Positions 1 through 7,298 of a stretch of DNA of 23,775 nucleotides are shown here, in pieces (position 1 is the first letter of the stretch; every line of letters starts with the position of its first letter). This DNA is from CAZWDO01 sp964632485 [NCBI: uncultured bacterium]. Lineage in GTDB: Bacteria; JAGOEH01. Below the pieces are notes generated by a model. The model ran no database searches. It was given only the letters and a program-made list of their open reading frames with translations, and was not told the origin of the DNA. The position numbers were made by a program, and so were the translations under genes. The DNA lies in assembly GCA_964632485.1 (NCBI GenBank), contig CAZWDO010000015.1, positions 53,811 to 77,585 of the forward strand. The letters are read 5' to 3'.

Positions 1-455
1 GTGTCGGCCAAAACGGGGATATTTTTAATATCATTAAATTCAGAACCATGGTTGAGGATGCAGAAAAAAATACCGGCCCGGTCTGGGCAATAAAAAATGA
101 TCAACGCATCACCCGTATCGGTCGGTTTCTCCGAAAATCCCGAATCGATGAGATTCCTCAATTATGGAATATCTTAAAGGGTGAAATGACTTTGGTGGGA
201 CCTCGTCCTGAACGTCCCTTTTTTGTCGAAAAGTTCAATAATGAAATCCCTTTCTATAGTAACCGCTTGAAAGTTAAACCCGGTTTAACCGGTTATGCCC
301 AGGTAAAACATAAATATGACGCATCCCTTGAAGATGTGAAAGAAAAACTTAAATATGATCTCTATTATATCGAAAATATGTCCTTGCGATTGGATATTAA
401 AATTATGTTCCGGACACTATTTGTTATGCTTTTTCCGGGCGATAAAGTTCATTAA
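1..455 (+). CDS. Bacterial sugar transferase (polyprenyl-phosphate glycosyl-1-phosphate transferase), 3' part
   Basis: C-terminal catalytic part of a membrane sugar transferase that moves a sugar-1-phosphate from a nucleotide sugar to undecaprenyl phosphate, starting exopolysaccharide or O-antigen synthesis. The frame is open to the window edge: codons from base 3 read VGQNGDIFNIIKFRTM, so the Met at base 48 is internal and the true start lies outside. Family motifs are clear: KFRTM, then RKSRIDEIPQLWNILKGEM, LVGPRPE and PGLTGYAQV. The N-terminal membrane helices expected in long members are not visible. The stop at 453-455 overlaps the Shine-Dalgarno of the next gene, so the two are probably co-transcribed. 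The sugar specificity cannot be read from this fragment. The family call is firm. Confidence 0.93.
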   Translation, partial: VGQNGDIFNIIKFRTMVEDAEKNTGPVWAIKNDQRITRIGRFLRKSRIDEIPQLWNILKGEMTLVGPRPERPFFVEKFNNEIPFYSNRLKVKPGLTGYAQVKHKYDASLEDVKEKLKYDLYYIENMSLRLDIKIMFRTLFVMLFPGDKVH

Positions 456-464
456 AGGAGTATT

Positions 465-2666
465 ATGCGCGATTTGCAATTGATTGCCACTACCCCCTGG
501 TTCTGGTTTTCCCTTTTCCTGGCTGTTCTGTCTCTGTCGCTGGCGCTTTGGCAATATGCCGCCCGCCATCATCAACTATCGGCGCGTTTACGTCTGTTGC
601 TCAAAGGGTTGAGAATTGCTTCATGGTTCATCCTGGCTTTTCTGATTTTTCAGCCGGTTATCCAGTTTTTTCGGTATAACCGAGAAAAGCCCGTAGATAT
701 TGCGCTTATTGATCAATCGCTTAGTATTGGCCAGTCACCCGGGTTCATGGCTTCCAGGTTATATGAAAAAATTAATCTTGCCTTGGAAGATTATCAAACT
801 CTCGACCACGAGATATTATATTATGGGTTTGGTTCCCAATTGACCCGTCTTTCGTCATTATCGGATGTTAAAACGATCCATTATGACCAAAAAACAACCA
901 ATATTGAACAAGCCCTGGATGATATTGGCCGGTTGTACCCTGAAAAAAATATTAATAACCTCTTTATCGTGACTGATGGCCAATTTAACGGGATACAATC
1001 TGTTGAACGTAACTTTGAACGATATCCTTTTAACTATTACCTTTTGGGAATAGGGGATACCAGTGGTGTTCCCGATGTATGCCTCAATGATATTCAGTAT
1101 GATCCGATTATGTATCTCGGCGAAACCAGTCATCTGAAAATTCAGATTTCAACTGAAAATATTCCGGAAACCCGGGGACAACTGATTGTGAAAGATGAAA
1201 ATGGACAGGTGTTGACAAAACAGCCGCTTCAGCTCAATAAAGGGACGATCCAGAGAGAAATTCCGGTAGAGATTACTCCGGGGCATCTGGGAAAACAGTT
1301 TTTTCACTTTTCCATATCCACTCAACTTGACGAATCGGTAATAGATAATAACCATCAGGCAATTCATATCAATGTTTTGAAAAATCGTTTAAAAATTCTG
1401 GTGGTTTGGGGAATTCCCCATTATGATTTAAAGTTTTTACTTCGTTCCTTAAAAACTGATAAAAATCTGAATATTGATCATTTTGTTTTATCGAATCCCA
1501 CTGAACACGGCGACTGGATTTCCAACTGGGATCGGTTGGCTGACTATGATTTAGTTATTATGGGACATTGCAGTCAAAGTGATTTGACCCCCCAACAATG
1601 GGAAATATTGAATAACTTTGTGGATGGTTTAAAAAAGCCGTTTATATTGTTCAATGGATTCCGCGAGCGTAGTATGACCACATGGCAAAGCGAACTCCGC
1701 CAAAACATTCTCCCCATCGTTCGTGAGCAATTAGTTTCCGAACGTTTTCAAGGCGACTTGCGTTTGGTTCCGGATGTGATCAATGCCGCCAATACTTTTT
1801 TGGATATCTATGGCTTTGAAAATGATAATTTACGATTTTGGGAAGGAATGCCTCCATTGAATGAATGCGTATTGACACAATCAATCCCATCGTTTTATAA
1901 AATATTAGCCAGGGTCTATCGCATTCCTGATGCAGATGATCAGGAAAACTTAACGTCTTATCCCGCCATGATTCTCAACCAAAGCAACAAGAAAAAAATT
2001 TTGGTTTCGCTGGCAGCGGGATATTGGCGATTTTCATTTGCTTCCCTAAGCTATCAAGCTCCAGGACAGGAAATGAATAACCTGTGGATCAATATGGTCA
2101 GATACATGACTTTTCTGGGAAATGAAGAATCAATCCTGATCGCTCCGGAAAAGCCGGTAAATTATGATGGCATCCCTGTGGTTTTCCGTGGCCGGTTGCT
2201 ATCCGACAGTTTAGCATCTCTTGCGGATCGGGTTGAATTAACGATTCAGGATACTAGCGGCCAGGAAATTGCGACTTATAAAATGCAACCCAATCAAAGC
2301 CAGCAATACGAAACTTCATTATTGACGCCTTCTTCAGGCAAATTTTCCTATCATTTGATTCAATATAGAAACGATCAAAAAGTAGCAGAAAAAAAAGATT
2401 ATTTTATGGTTTTGCCTTATAACATGGAAAAATTTAAGCTGGGACAAAATAACCGGTTATTGAGAAGCCTTACTCAAGTCCCCGGGATAAATTACCAAAA
2501 CCTTGAAACTGAGAGCGCGCTTTCAATCGACTCAATCAAATCGAACTTTCGGAGCCAAACGGAGAAACAGAGTGTAACGCTATGGGATCAATGGCCTTTT
2601 TTACTGCTGATTATTATACTTCTGACTGTGGAATGGTTCATCCGTCAACGGAATCTACTGATGTAA
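465..2666 (+). CDS. Membrane-anchored VWA-domain protein with a glutamine-amidotransferase-like middle region
   Basis: Protein of 733 residues with two N-terminal membrane helices (about 12-32 and 50-70) and one at the C-terminus (about 706-726). Between them is a von Willebrand factor A-type domain (about 77-200) with a complete metal-binding MIDAS set: D83-x-S85-x-S87, Thr144 or Thr145 in TTNIEQAL, and D171 in VTDG. A segment at about 305-400 (KILVVWG..., DYDLVIMGH) resembles the class I amidotransferase-like fold found in similar membrane VWA proteins, with no evident catalytic Cys. AAAGGAG at 454-460 lies 4 bases before the ATG and decides the start. The preceding sugar transferase gene is 9 bases away. 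Function is unknown; a Bat-like role in envelope protein assembly is a guess. The usual MoxR and BatA/B partners are not next to it. Confidence 0.8.
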   Translation: MRDLQLIATTPWFWFSLFLAVLSLSLALWQYAARHHQLSARLRLLLKGLRIASWFILAFLIFQPVIQFFRYNREKPVDIALIDQSLSIGQSPGFMASRLYEKINLALEDYQTLDHEILYYGFGSQLTRLSSLSDVKTIHYDQKTTNIEQALDDIGRLYPEKNINNLFIVTDGQFNGIQSVERNFERYPFNYYLLGIGDTSGVPDVCLNDIQYDPIMYLGETSHLKIQISTENIPETRGQLIVKDENGQVLTKQPLQLNKGTIQREIPVEITPGHLGKQFFHFSISTQLDESVIDNNHQAIHINVLKNRLKILVVWGIPHYDLKFLLRSLKTDKNLNIDHFVLSNPTEHGDWISNWDRLADYDLVIMGHCSQSDLTPQQWEILNNFVDGLKKPFILFNGFRERSMTTWQSELRQNILPIVREQLVSERFQGDLRLVPDVINAANTFLDIYGFENDNLRFWEGMPPLNECVLTQSIPSFYKILARVYRIPDADDQENLTSYPAMILNQSNKKKILVSLAAGYWRFSFASLSYQAPGQEMNNLWINMVRYMTFLGNEESILIAPEKPVNYDGIPVVFRGRLLSDSLASLADRVELTIQDTSGQEIATYKMQPNQSQQYETSLLTPSSGKFSYHLIQYRNDQKVAEKKDYFMVLPYNMEKFKLGQNNRLLRSLTQVPGINYQNLETESALSIDSIKSNFRSQTEKQSVTLWDQWPFLLLIIILLTVEWFIRQRNLLM

Positions 2667-2739
2667 TCTCATCGAATTGACAATCAATTATCAGTTATTT
2701 CAGGGCGTGAAAGATAAAATAGGCGGGATTTGGCAATAA

Positions 2740-3765
2740 TTATTGCAGTAAAAAATCCTTATCATTGGGATATCCACGGGGATGGGCTTGGCTCCATTGC
2801 CAGGCATCGGAGATAATCGTATCCAATGAAGAAAATGCAGGAGACCACCCCAGCTTATGGCGGGCTTTTTGGGAGGAAGCAACCAACACAGGAGGATCAC
2901 CCGGGCGGCGTTCGCTCACTACGGAGGGGATCGTTCGTCCAATCACCCGTTCAGCGCTCTGAATCACTTCAGCGATGGAAAATCCTGCGCTATTCCCTAA
3001 GTTAAAATAATCGGAACACTGATTTGTCCATAGATATTGCAATGCCAGGAAATGAGCTGACGCCAAATCCCGGACATGAATGTAGTCACGAACGCAAGTC
3101 CCATCTGCAGTAGGGTAATCGTTACCATAAACCGAGAGATGGGGGATTTCACCCTGGATAGCTGCAATCAGATTGGGAATCAGGTGGGTTTCCGGGTCAT
3201 GATGTTCACCCCAGTGTTCCCAGGCGCCACAGGCATTGAAATAGCGCAAAGCTACATAATGAAACTGAGGGTAAGCCTGACTGAAATCTCTCAGTATCTG
3301 TTCAATCATCCATTTACTGCGTCCATAAGGGTTGATCGGATTTTGCGCGCACTCTTCAGTAATGGGCTCAGATGATGCAATACCATAGGTTGCGGCAGTA
3401 GAGGAGAGGATAAAAGTGTTGACGTGGTTACGCAATAAATGGTTGAGCAGGAGAGTGGTTTCAACGACATTATTCAGATAATATTTGGCGGGATTGACCA
3501 TCGATTCCCCAACCAGGGCGGAAGCGGCAAAATGCAACACCGCCTCGATTCCATGCCGTTGACATATTAGATTAATCAAAGCGGCATCACTGATATTTCC
3601 CTGATAAAAAACAGCCTGGGGATGAACCGCGGCCAGATGCCCCTGACTGAGGTTGTCGATTACGACCACTTCGAGGCCCTGTTCAATCAGAAAAGCTGCC
3701 GCAACACTGCCGATATAGCCCGCTCCACCGGTAACCAGTACTGTTTTCCGTTCTGTGCTGTTCAT
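2740..3765 (-). CDS. galE: UDP-glucose 4-epimerase (GalE)
   Basis: Short-chain-dehydrogenase-type epimerase that interconverts UDP-glucose and UDP-galactose, feeding surface-polysaccharide synthesis. The NAD-binding Rossmann motif TGGAGYIGS is at residues 12-20. The catalytic STAATYG strand is near 122-128, and the YxxxK pair is Tyr147 and Lys151 (YGRSK). The length of 341 residues is normal for GalE. A TTG at 3768 would extend the frame by one codon, but the ATG at 3765 sits 5 bases after a GGAG and overlaps the preceding TGA by one base (TGATG), so I chose the ATG. It is the last gene of a minus-strand trio, after two envelope proteins. Related sugar epimerases are possible, but the whole-length pattern fits GalE best. 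Confidence 0.93.
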   Translation of the reverse strand: MNSTERKTVLVTGGAGYIGSVAAAFLIEQGLEVVVIDNLSQGHLAAVHPQAVFYQGNISDAALINLICQRHGIEAVLHFAASALVGESMVNPAKYYLNNVVETTLLLNHLLRNHVNTFILSSTAATYGIASSEPITEECAQNPINPYGRSKWMIEQILRDFSQAYPQFHYVALRYFNACGAWEHWGEHHDPETHLIPNLIAAIQGEIPHLSVYGNDYPTADGTCVRDYIHVRDLASAHFLALQYLWTNQCSDYFNLGNSAGFSIAEVIQSAERVIGRTIPSVVSERRPGDPPVLVASSQKARHKLGWSPAFSSLDTIISDAWQWSQAHPRGYPNDKDFLLQ

Positions 3766-4313
3766 CAAATCTCCAAGTCTTTTAAAAAGTGAGAGGCGAT
3801 TTCATCAAGACAATTCTTCATCGCCTCGATCCGCAGATCGTAAATCCGGTCGTTCATCTGATCCGTGCTGAGATAGTTGCTGATCGATTCCGATTCCTCG
3901 TCGTCTTCGGTCGCCCGCAGGATGACCGTACTGTCGGCGCGGTCCCAAACAATCAGTTCCAGATCGCATTTAATTTCGATGGTCCGGTCCTCTTCATGGA
4001 TTTCCTCCTCTTTGCGCATGGATTTCAGACGGACATCGATGATGCAGTCGACCGTTTCACTCCAGGACGAGCTATGGCGATATGCGTCATAAATGGCAGT
4101 GAAATCAGACTTGCGTTCGATTTTTTTCGCTAAATACTCGACCAGGTAGGCATGATCGTCATCCCAGAACCAGTCCTCGGCATTGTCGATAGTCATGATA
4201 TAAGCGGTTTGATAGGTGGCGAAATCGATCTCCGCTTCATGTTCGTAGGTCAGTTGCGTACATACAGAATTAAAAAATATGAATATTAAAAATAAGTATA
4301 ATACAGTTTTCAT
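3765..4313 (-). CDS. Secreted DUF4136-like protein of unknown function
   Basis: Protein of 182 residues with a short hydrophobic N-terminal signal (residues 3-18) ending near NSVCTQ. Cys18 is not in a good lipobox, so cleavage to a soluble periplasmic protein is as likely as lipidation. The mature start, with the pattern DFATYQTAYI, resembles DUF4136-type envelope proteins, and the C-terminal helix (MKNCLDEIASHFL) also fits. The protein is rich in Asp and Glu. The first base of its ATG lies in a 4-base ATGA overlap with the upstream barrel-like gene, and its TGA overlaps the galE ATG, so the three genes look translationally coupled. Base composition is visibly richer in G and C than the flanking barrel gene. 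The family assignment is tentative. Confidence 0.6.
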   Translation of the reverse strand: MKTVLYLFLIFIFFNSVCTQLTYEHEAEIDFATYQTAYIMTIDNAEDWFWDDDHAYLVEYLAKKIERKSDFTAIYDAYRHSSSWSETVDCIIDVRLKSMRKEEEIHEEDRTIEIKCDLELIVWDRADSTVILRATEDDEESESISNYLSTDQMNDRIYDLRIEAMKNCLDEIASHFLKDLEI

Positions 4314-4834
4314 TGGAATTTCACTCCCACGGTGATCTGGTTGATGAAGGTCGTTTTATAACCATCGGAAGATAGGATCGGGTATTTGAGGTGATAACCG
4401 ATACAAATGCGTTGGGGCGTTTGATACTCGATACCCATATAGAGGGGTAATTGATGGTAGAGAAGAGAGCCGTCCACATGGATAGCATGGTCTAACGCAT
4501 AGCCAAATCCTGCTTTTACATCCATCTGTGGCATAGGATTGACCTTCAGGTAGAACCATGAATTCAAAAAATAGCCCAACCAGTGAAGATTTTCGTAGCT
4601 GGGTATCTCTTTGCGGGTGTACATCAGACCCATATCAAAATAGAATCCGTAAAAATTGGAATTGATATCGAGATACGGTGAAGCAAACACTTTATCCTGT
4701 ACAAAGGGTACCGACCAACCACAGCTCATATCAGCCGAATCTGTTTGGGGGGAAAACAATGAGAGTAAAAACAAATAAAAAATTAGATTTTTAAGCTTAG
4801 TTGTTCTCTTTAGATTCAACAAAAATTTTAACAT
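4310..4834 (-). CDS. Putative outer-membrane beta-barrel-like protein
   Basis: Protein of 174 residues that I do not recognise as a named family. It has a basic N-terminus and a hydrophobic signal segment (about 16-30, LIFYLFLLSLFS). The rest alternates polar and aromatic residues (FYGFYFDMGLMY, FLNSWFYLKV, QITVGVKFQ), as in small outer-membrane barrels, and it ends close to an aromatic residue, as barrel proteins usually do. GGAG lies 9 bases before the ATG, supporting this start. It is the first gene of the trio ending in galE, read from a promoter at 4991-5019 with an apparent leader of about 150 bases. A periplasmic beta-rich protein is the main alternative. Confidence 0.5.
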   Translation of the reverse strand: MLKFLLNLKRTTKLKNLIFYLFLLSLFSPQTDSADMSCGWSVPFVQDKVFASPYLDINSNFYGFYFDMGLMYTRKEIPSYENLHWLGYFLNSWFYLKVNPMPQMDVKAGFGYALDHAIHVDGSLLYHQLPLYMGIEYQTPQRICIGYHLKYPILSSDGYKTTFINQITVGVKFQ

Positions 4835-4990
4835 CCTTTACTCCATTTTAAATGAGTGAAATTGGATTGCCATCAACATTTATAGTGATGATAACTATTC
4901 AAGTAAAAAAGAATCCCGAACAGTTATCCGATCCCCAAAGATTTTAAAACAATAAAACCGATCGACAATTTGGTTTTTCATACAAAAAGA

Positions 4991-5019
4991 ATGATAATAA
5001 ATCATACATTAAAAGTCAA
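4991..5019 (-). promoter_or_regulatory. Sigma-70-type promoter for the barrel/DUF4136/galE trio
   Basis: On the minus strand, TTGACT (5014-5019) is followed after 17 bases by TATCAT (4991-4996), each one base off consensus. Transcription would start near 4984, leaving a leader of about 150 bases. A weaker alternative (TTGTCG, 16 bases, TAAAAT) lies closer to the gene. Confidence 0.5.
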
Positions 5020-5040
5020 GAAAAAAATTATTCAAGCCCG

Positions 5041-5055
5041 TTTTAATAATTATCA
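5041..5055 (+). promoter_or_regulatory. Weak Fur-box-like site
   Basis: TTTTAATAATTATCA matches the 7-1-7 Fur consensus TGATAAT-N-ATTATCA at 12 of 14 defined positions, with a perfect right half. The region is very A/T-rich, so a chance match is quite possible. No iron-uptake gene is adjacent. Confidence 0.2.
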
Positions 5056-5064
5056 TTAAGCTCC

Positions 5065-5078
5065 AGTGAACGGTCACT
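5065..5078. promoter_or_regulatory. Operator-like inverted repeat AGTGA-N4-TCACT
   Basis: AGTGA (5065-5069) and TCACT (5074-5078) are exact inverted arms around ACGG; allowing one mismatch, the arms extend to 7 bases. The centre lies about 53 bases from the leftward -35 and 60 bases from the rightward -35, a usual place for a regulator serving divergent promoters. No regulator gene is visible next to it. Confidence 0.4.
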
Positions 5079-5131
5079 AATAATATTTTGAGTCATATTT
5101 TACCATGAATTTTAATATTTAAAAAAAAATC

Positions 5132-5159
5132 TTGACATCTCTTAAGAATAAGTTATATT
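5132..5159 (+). promoter_or_regulatory. Sigma-70-type promoter of the Bor-like lipoprotein gene
   Basis: A perfect TTGACA (5132-5137) is followed after 16 bases by TATATT (5154-5159, one mismatch to TATAAT). The expected start near 5166 gives a leader of about 40 bases ending in AAAGGAG (5196-5202), 5 bases before the ATG at 5208. Confidence 0.75.
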
Positions 5160-5207
5160 TTATTCGTAAAGTATGGATCATAAACCTAACCTAACAAAGG
5201 AGCCATT

Positions 5208-5498
5208 ATGAAACGTATCGTAGTGCTTTTGATTTGTTTATCGCTCTTGATTTTGACTGCATGCGCCGGGCATATTCACACAATTGGCAGCGGACCGAGC
5301 TCTGGCAATCGGATGGAAGCGCGTCAATGGTATGTTTTATGGGGATTAATTCCGATTAATCAAATAGATACCAAAGCGATGGCTGCAGGAGCCACGAATT
5401 ATGAAATCCGTACCGAAGCAGCGCCATTGGATATAATTATCAATCTTTTCACTAGTTACATCACAGTGACTTCCCGTACGGTTTCTGTCACTAAGTAA
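5208..5498 (+). CDS. Bor-like small lipoprotein
   Basis: Lipoprotein of 96 residues with a clear lipobox L16-T17-A18-C19 after a hydrophobic signal, so it should be acylated at Cys19 and held in the membrane. The mature part aligns by eye with the Bor lipoprotein family of lambda-type phages and their chromosomal relatives: a WYVLWGLIP strand, then Q-x-D-x-K-A-M-A-A-G-A (Bor: GQKKTVDAAKICGGA), Y-E-I-R-T-E, and a hydrophobic NLFTSYITVTSRTV end. Bor-type proteins are associated with serum resistance in E. coli, but the role here is unknown. The gene is monocistronic, with a consensus-like promoter, a strong SD and a textbook terminator. That architecture suggests a well-expressed, separately regulated surface protein. 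Confidence 0.7.
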   Translation: MKRIVVLLICLSLLILTACAGHIHTIGSGPSSGNRMEARQWYVLWGLIPINQIDTKAMAAGATNYEIRTEAAPLDIIINLFTSYITVTSRTVSVTK

Positions 5499-5530
5499 CT
5501 TGTTCGTCGTCTATACTTTACAAAATTTTT

Positions 5531-5560
5531 AAGGCAGCCTCCGGGCTGCCTTATATATTT
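5531..5560 (+). terminator. Rho-independent terminator of the Bor-like gene
   Basis: A perfect 9-base-pair stem joins AAGGCAGCC (5531-5539) and GGCTGCCTT (5544-5552). The loop TCCG is closed by C-G, giving a UNCG-type tetraloop, and a T-rich tail (ATATATTT) follows. It lies 33 bases after the stop. Confidence 0.88.
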
Positions 5561-5612
5561 TAATCTGGATTATTCGGTAGCTATAAAATTTATTAGCAAG
5601 GATTATTAAGAA

Positions 5613-6224
5613 ATGAACAGACTACTTTTCATAGTTTATATTATAATTACAATAGGTTTGATCTACTGTAATAAAGATCAGACTCAAAAAGAATCAGCCG
5701 AGATGGAATTTCGAATTGACAGCAGTCTGATCGCCCAGGCGATTTTTGATGAATCTTTGTCCGTTGAATTCTGCCCCCTTCTTTCCTGGACAGAATTTGA
5801 TTCTGCCATGTTGCAAACGATACGGGAACAAACCGGTAAAAATGATGAAAACCATCTCAATATTGTTCTTCATCGCGCCTTTTTTCATCCCCGTAAACAG
5901 GGAATCATCACCTTTTCCAGACTTGATGGTGAAAGGGATACCCCTTGGGACTCTATATTAATTACCACTGCTTCAACCTATAAAAAACAGTATCCCAACG
6001 CAAAAATTGAGCAGACCCGTTTTCACCATCAAAATGCCTGGATTGATCAGATTATGTTGATAGATACGACTAACGTATTAATCAAATGGTATATAGAGGA
6101 CTCATTGAATATAAAAACTCACCGGGTTCAATTGGATATTATCGTTCCCGCAAAAGAATATAAAAACTTGTTGGACGAAATTGAATCATTCCTTGGATCT
6201 GTTAGAATAAAACATAAAATCTAA
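5613..6224 (+). CDS. Hypothetical exported protein, possible lipoprotein
   Basis: Protein of 203 residues, not recognised. Residues 3-18 are a hydrophobic export signal ending in G-L-I-Y-C19. A Cys follows the signal, but Tyr at -1 is unusual for a lipobox, so lipidation is uncertain. The C-terminal part (VQLDIIVPAKEYKNLLDEIESFLGSVRI) has the strand-helix-end pattern of PsbP/DcrB-like small envelope proteins; this is only a shape resemblance. AAGGA at 5598-5602 lies 10 bases before the ATG. A weak -10-like TATAAA at 5582-5587 could provide its own promoter after the preceding terminator. The gene converges with the Spy-like gene, leaving 4 bases between stops and no visible hairpin. Confidence 0.6.
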   Translation: MNRLLFIVYIIITIGLIYCNKDQTQKESAEMEFRIDSSLIAQAIFDESLSVEFCPLLSWTEFDSAMLQTIREQTGKNDENHLNIVLHRAFFHPRKQGIITFSRLDGERDTPWDSILITTASTYKKQYPNAKIEQTRFHHQNAWIDQIMLIDTTNVLIKWYIEDSLNIKTHRVQLDIIVPAKEYKNLLDEIESFLGSVRIKHKI

Positions 6225-6228
6225 TTGC

Positions 6229-6726
6229 TTATTGTGGAAAATCCGGTGGACGGTGTTGAGATGGTTGGCAGGGGTGGATTTCGTTGAGCATATCGCGAAC
6301 CCGTTCCAGAAATTTTTCCTCAAAGACTAAAAACTGTATAAATTGGCGTTCATCTAATAATTTTGCAATTTTGTCACGGAATAATTTATTCTCGTCCATG
6401 ATTTCATCATTTAATTGATCAAATTGTGTTAATAACCGTTCTTTGTCTTCATGGCGAAAGGTATTGGCGCGGGCAACTTTTTCCATATCTTCAATAATTT
6501 TACGCCGCTGGTGATGGAATTTTTTTAACTGATCGCGATGTTCGCGATATAAAGGAAACAATCCCGCCGTCTGCGCTTCATTCAGATGCAGTTCTTCCGT
6601 CATTTTAAGCAACCGCAAGGTGTTCGTACGCGCTTCCCGGATACTATCGTTCGCCGGTCTCTGCGCCAGGATCGGTATCCACAGCATAATCAAAAACATC
6701 AACACTTGGCGAGGTAATTGATTCAT
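6229..6726 (-). CDS. Spy/CpxP-like periplasmic protein
   Basis: Protein of 165 residues with an N-terminal signal peptide (residues 7-22, likely cut near ILAQ), then an all-helical, highly charged body. Two LTxxQ-like motifs typical of the Spy/CpxP family are visible: LNEAQ at 48-52 and LLDERQ near 117-122. Each is followed by the usual basic and amphipathic helix (LYREHRDQLKKF; FLVFEEKFLERV). Family members act as periplasmic chaperones or as brakes on envelope-stress sensors. GGGAGGA lies just ahead of the ATG. The gene overlaps the anti-sigma gene by ATGA and is third in the sigma operon, which suggests it modulates or serves the same stress response. Confidence 0.78.
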   Translation of the reverse strand: MNQLPRQVLMFLIMLWIPILAQRPANDSIREARTNTLRLLKMTEELHLNEAQTAGLFPLYREHRDQLKKFHHQRRKIIEDMEKVARANTFRHEDKERLLTQFDQLNDEIMDENKLFRDKIAKLLDERQFIQFLVFEEKFLERVRDMLNEIHPCQPSQHRPPDFPQ

Positions 6727-7298
6727 TGCGTTCCTCCCTCAATAGGCAAGACATGCCAATTATTTAGACTATTCTCTAATAGGTCCAGATCATCAAGTTC
6801 CAAGTCTGAATCCAACAAATAAGAATTATTACTTACAACAAAGTCCGTACTATCAAAAAAAGAGTATTCAGCGGATAGATGGGACGCATATTCGAGGCTG
6901 ATCACTTCCCAGGCCAGTTGTTCTAAATTGGTTTTTGTTGAGTTTATGGGTGGGGGAGTTGTGAAATAATAATAGGCTCCCCAAAATAGGATCGCGAAAA
7001 ACAGAAAACTGACGACCGGACGTAAATTCTGGGAATAATGGGTACTTGATCGTCTCTCAGGATATTTGATATGTTGAAGAGTGGTGTAGGGCAGACGTTG
7101 AAACCAGGCTGAATCGGGGAAAACCGGGGATGTTTGTAAAACATGCTTCTTAATGCTTTTCAATTTTTCAAATTCTTGCCTGCACATCGGACAATTGTTC
7201 AAGTGAGTTTCCAAATCCCGGTTTTGCTGATCGGTGAATTGACCGGGTTCAAATAGATAAACCGATACCTGTTCTTGAAAAGGACAATTTTTTTTCAT
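6723..7298 (-). CDS. Transmembrane anti-sigma factor with zinc-finger (ZAS) motif
   Basis: Protein of 191 residues. The cytoplasmic N-terminus has H32-x3-C36-x2-C39 with Cys5 upstream as a likely fourth ligand, the zinc-binding anti-sigma pattern that holds an ECF sigma factor inactive. One membrane helix (about 94-112, PVVSFLFFAILFWGAYYYF) follows. The outside part, about 78 residues, is short and rich in Asp, Glu and Leu (SDLELDDLDLLENSLNNW). GGGAGGT is 4 bases before the ATG. ATGA overlaps both the sigma gene upstream and the Spy-like gene downstream, so the three are translationally coupled. Release could occur by proteolysis or by the Spy-like partner; the sequence does not say which. 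Confidence 0.85.
   Translation of the reverse strand: MKKNCPFQEQVSVYLFEPGQFTDQQNRDLETHLNNCPMCRQEFEKLKSIKKHVLQTSPVFPDSAWFQRLPYTTLQHIKYPERRSSTHYSQNLRPVVSFLFFAILFWGAYYYFTTPPPINSTKTNLEQLAWEVISLEYASHLSAEYSFFDSTDFVVSNNSYLLDSDLELDDLDLLENSLNNWHVLPIEGGTQ

Larger units (their letters stand above)
4835..5207. other. Divergent control region between the galE trio and the Bor-like lipoprotein gene
   Basis: These 373 non-coding, A/T-rich bases separate divergent genes. They hold a leftward promoter (4991-5019), a rightward promoter (5132-5159), an inverted repeat (5065-5078) about midway between them, and a weak Fur-box-like match (5041-5055). The leftward leader from about 4984 to 4835 shows no recognisable riboswitch. 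Nothing here looks coding. Confidence 0.7.

Noticed and set aside
2733-2746. Perfect 14-base palindrome GCAATAATTATTGC at the galE stop
   Set aside because: It is A/T-rich with no loop and no T tract in either direction, so it is not a convincing terminator for the convergent pair, nor an operator far from any promoter.
4835-4984. Riboswitch or structured leader in the approximately 150-base leader of the galE trio
   Set aside because: I found no conserved riboswitch core or terminator/antiterminator pair, only A/T-rich sequence.
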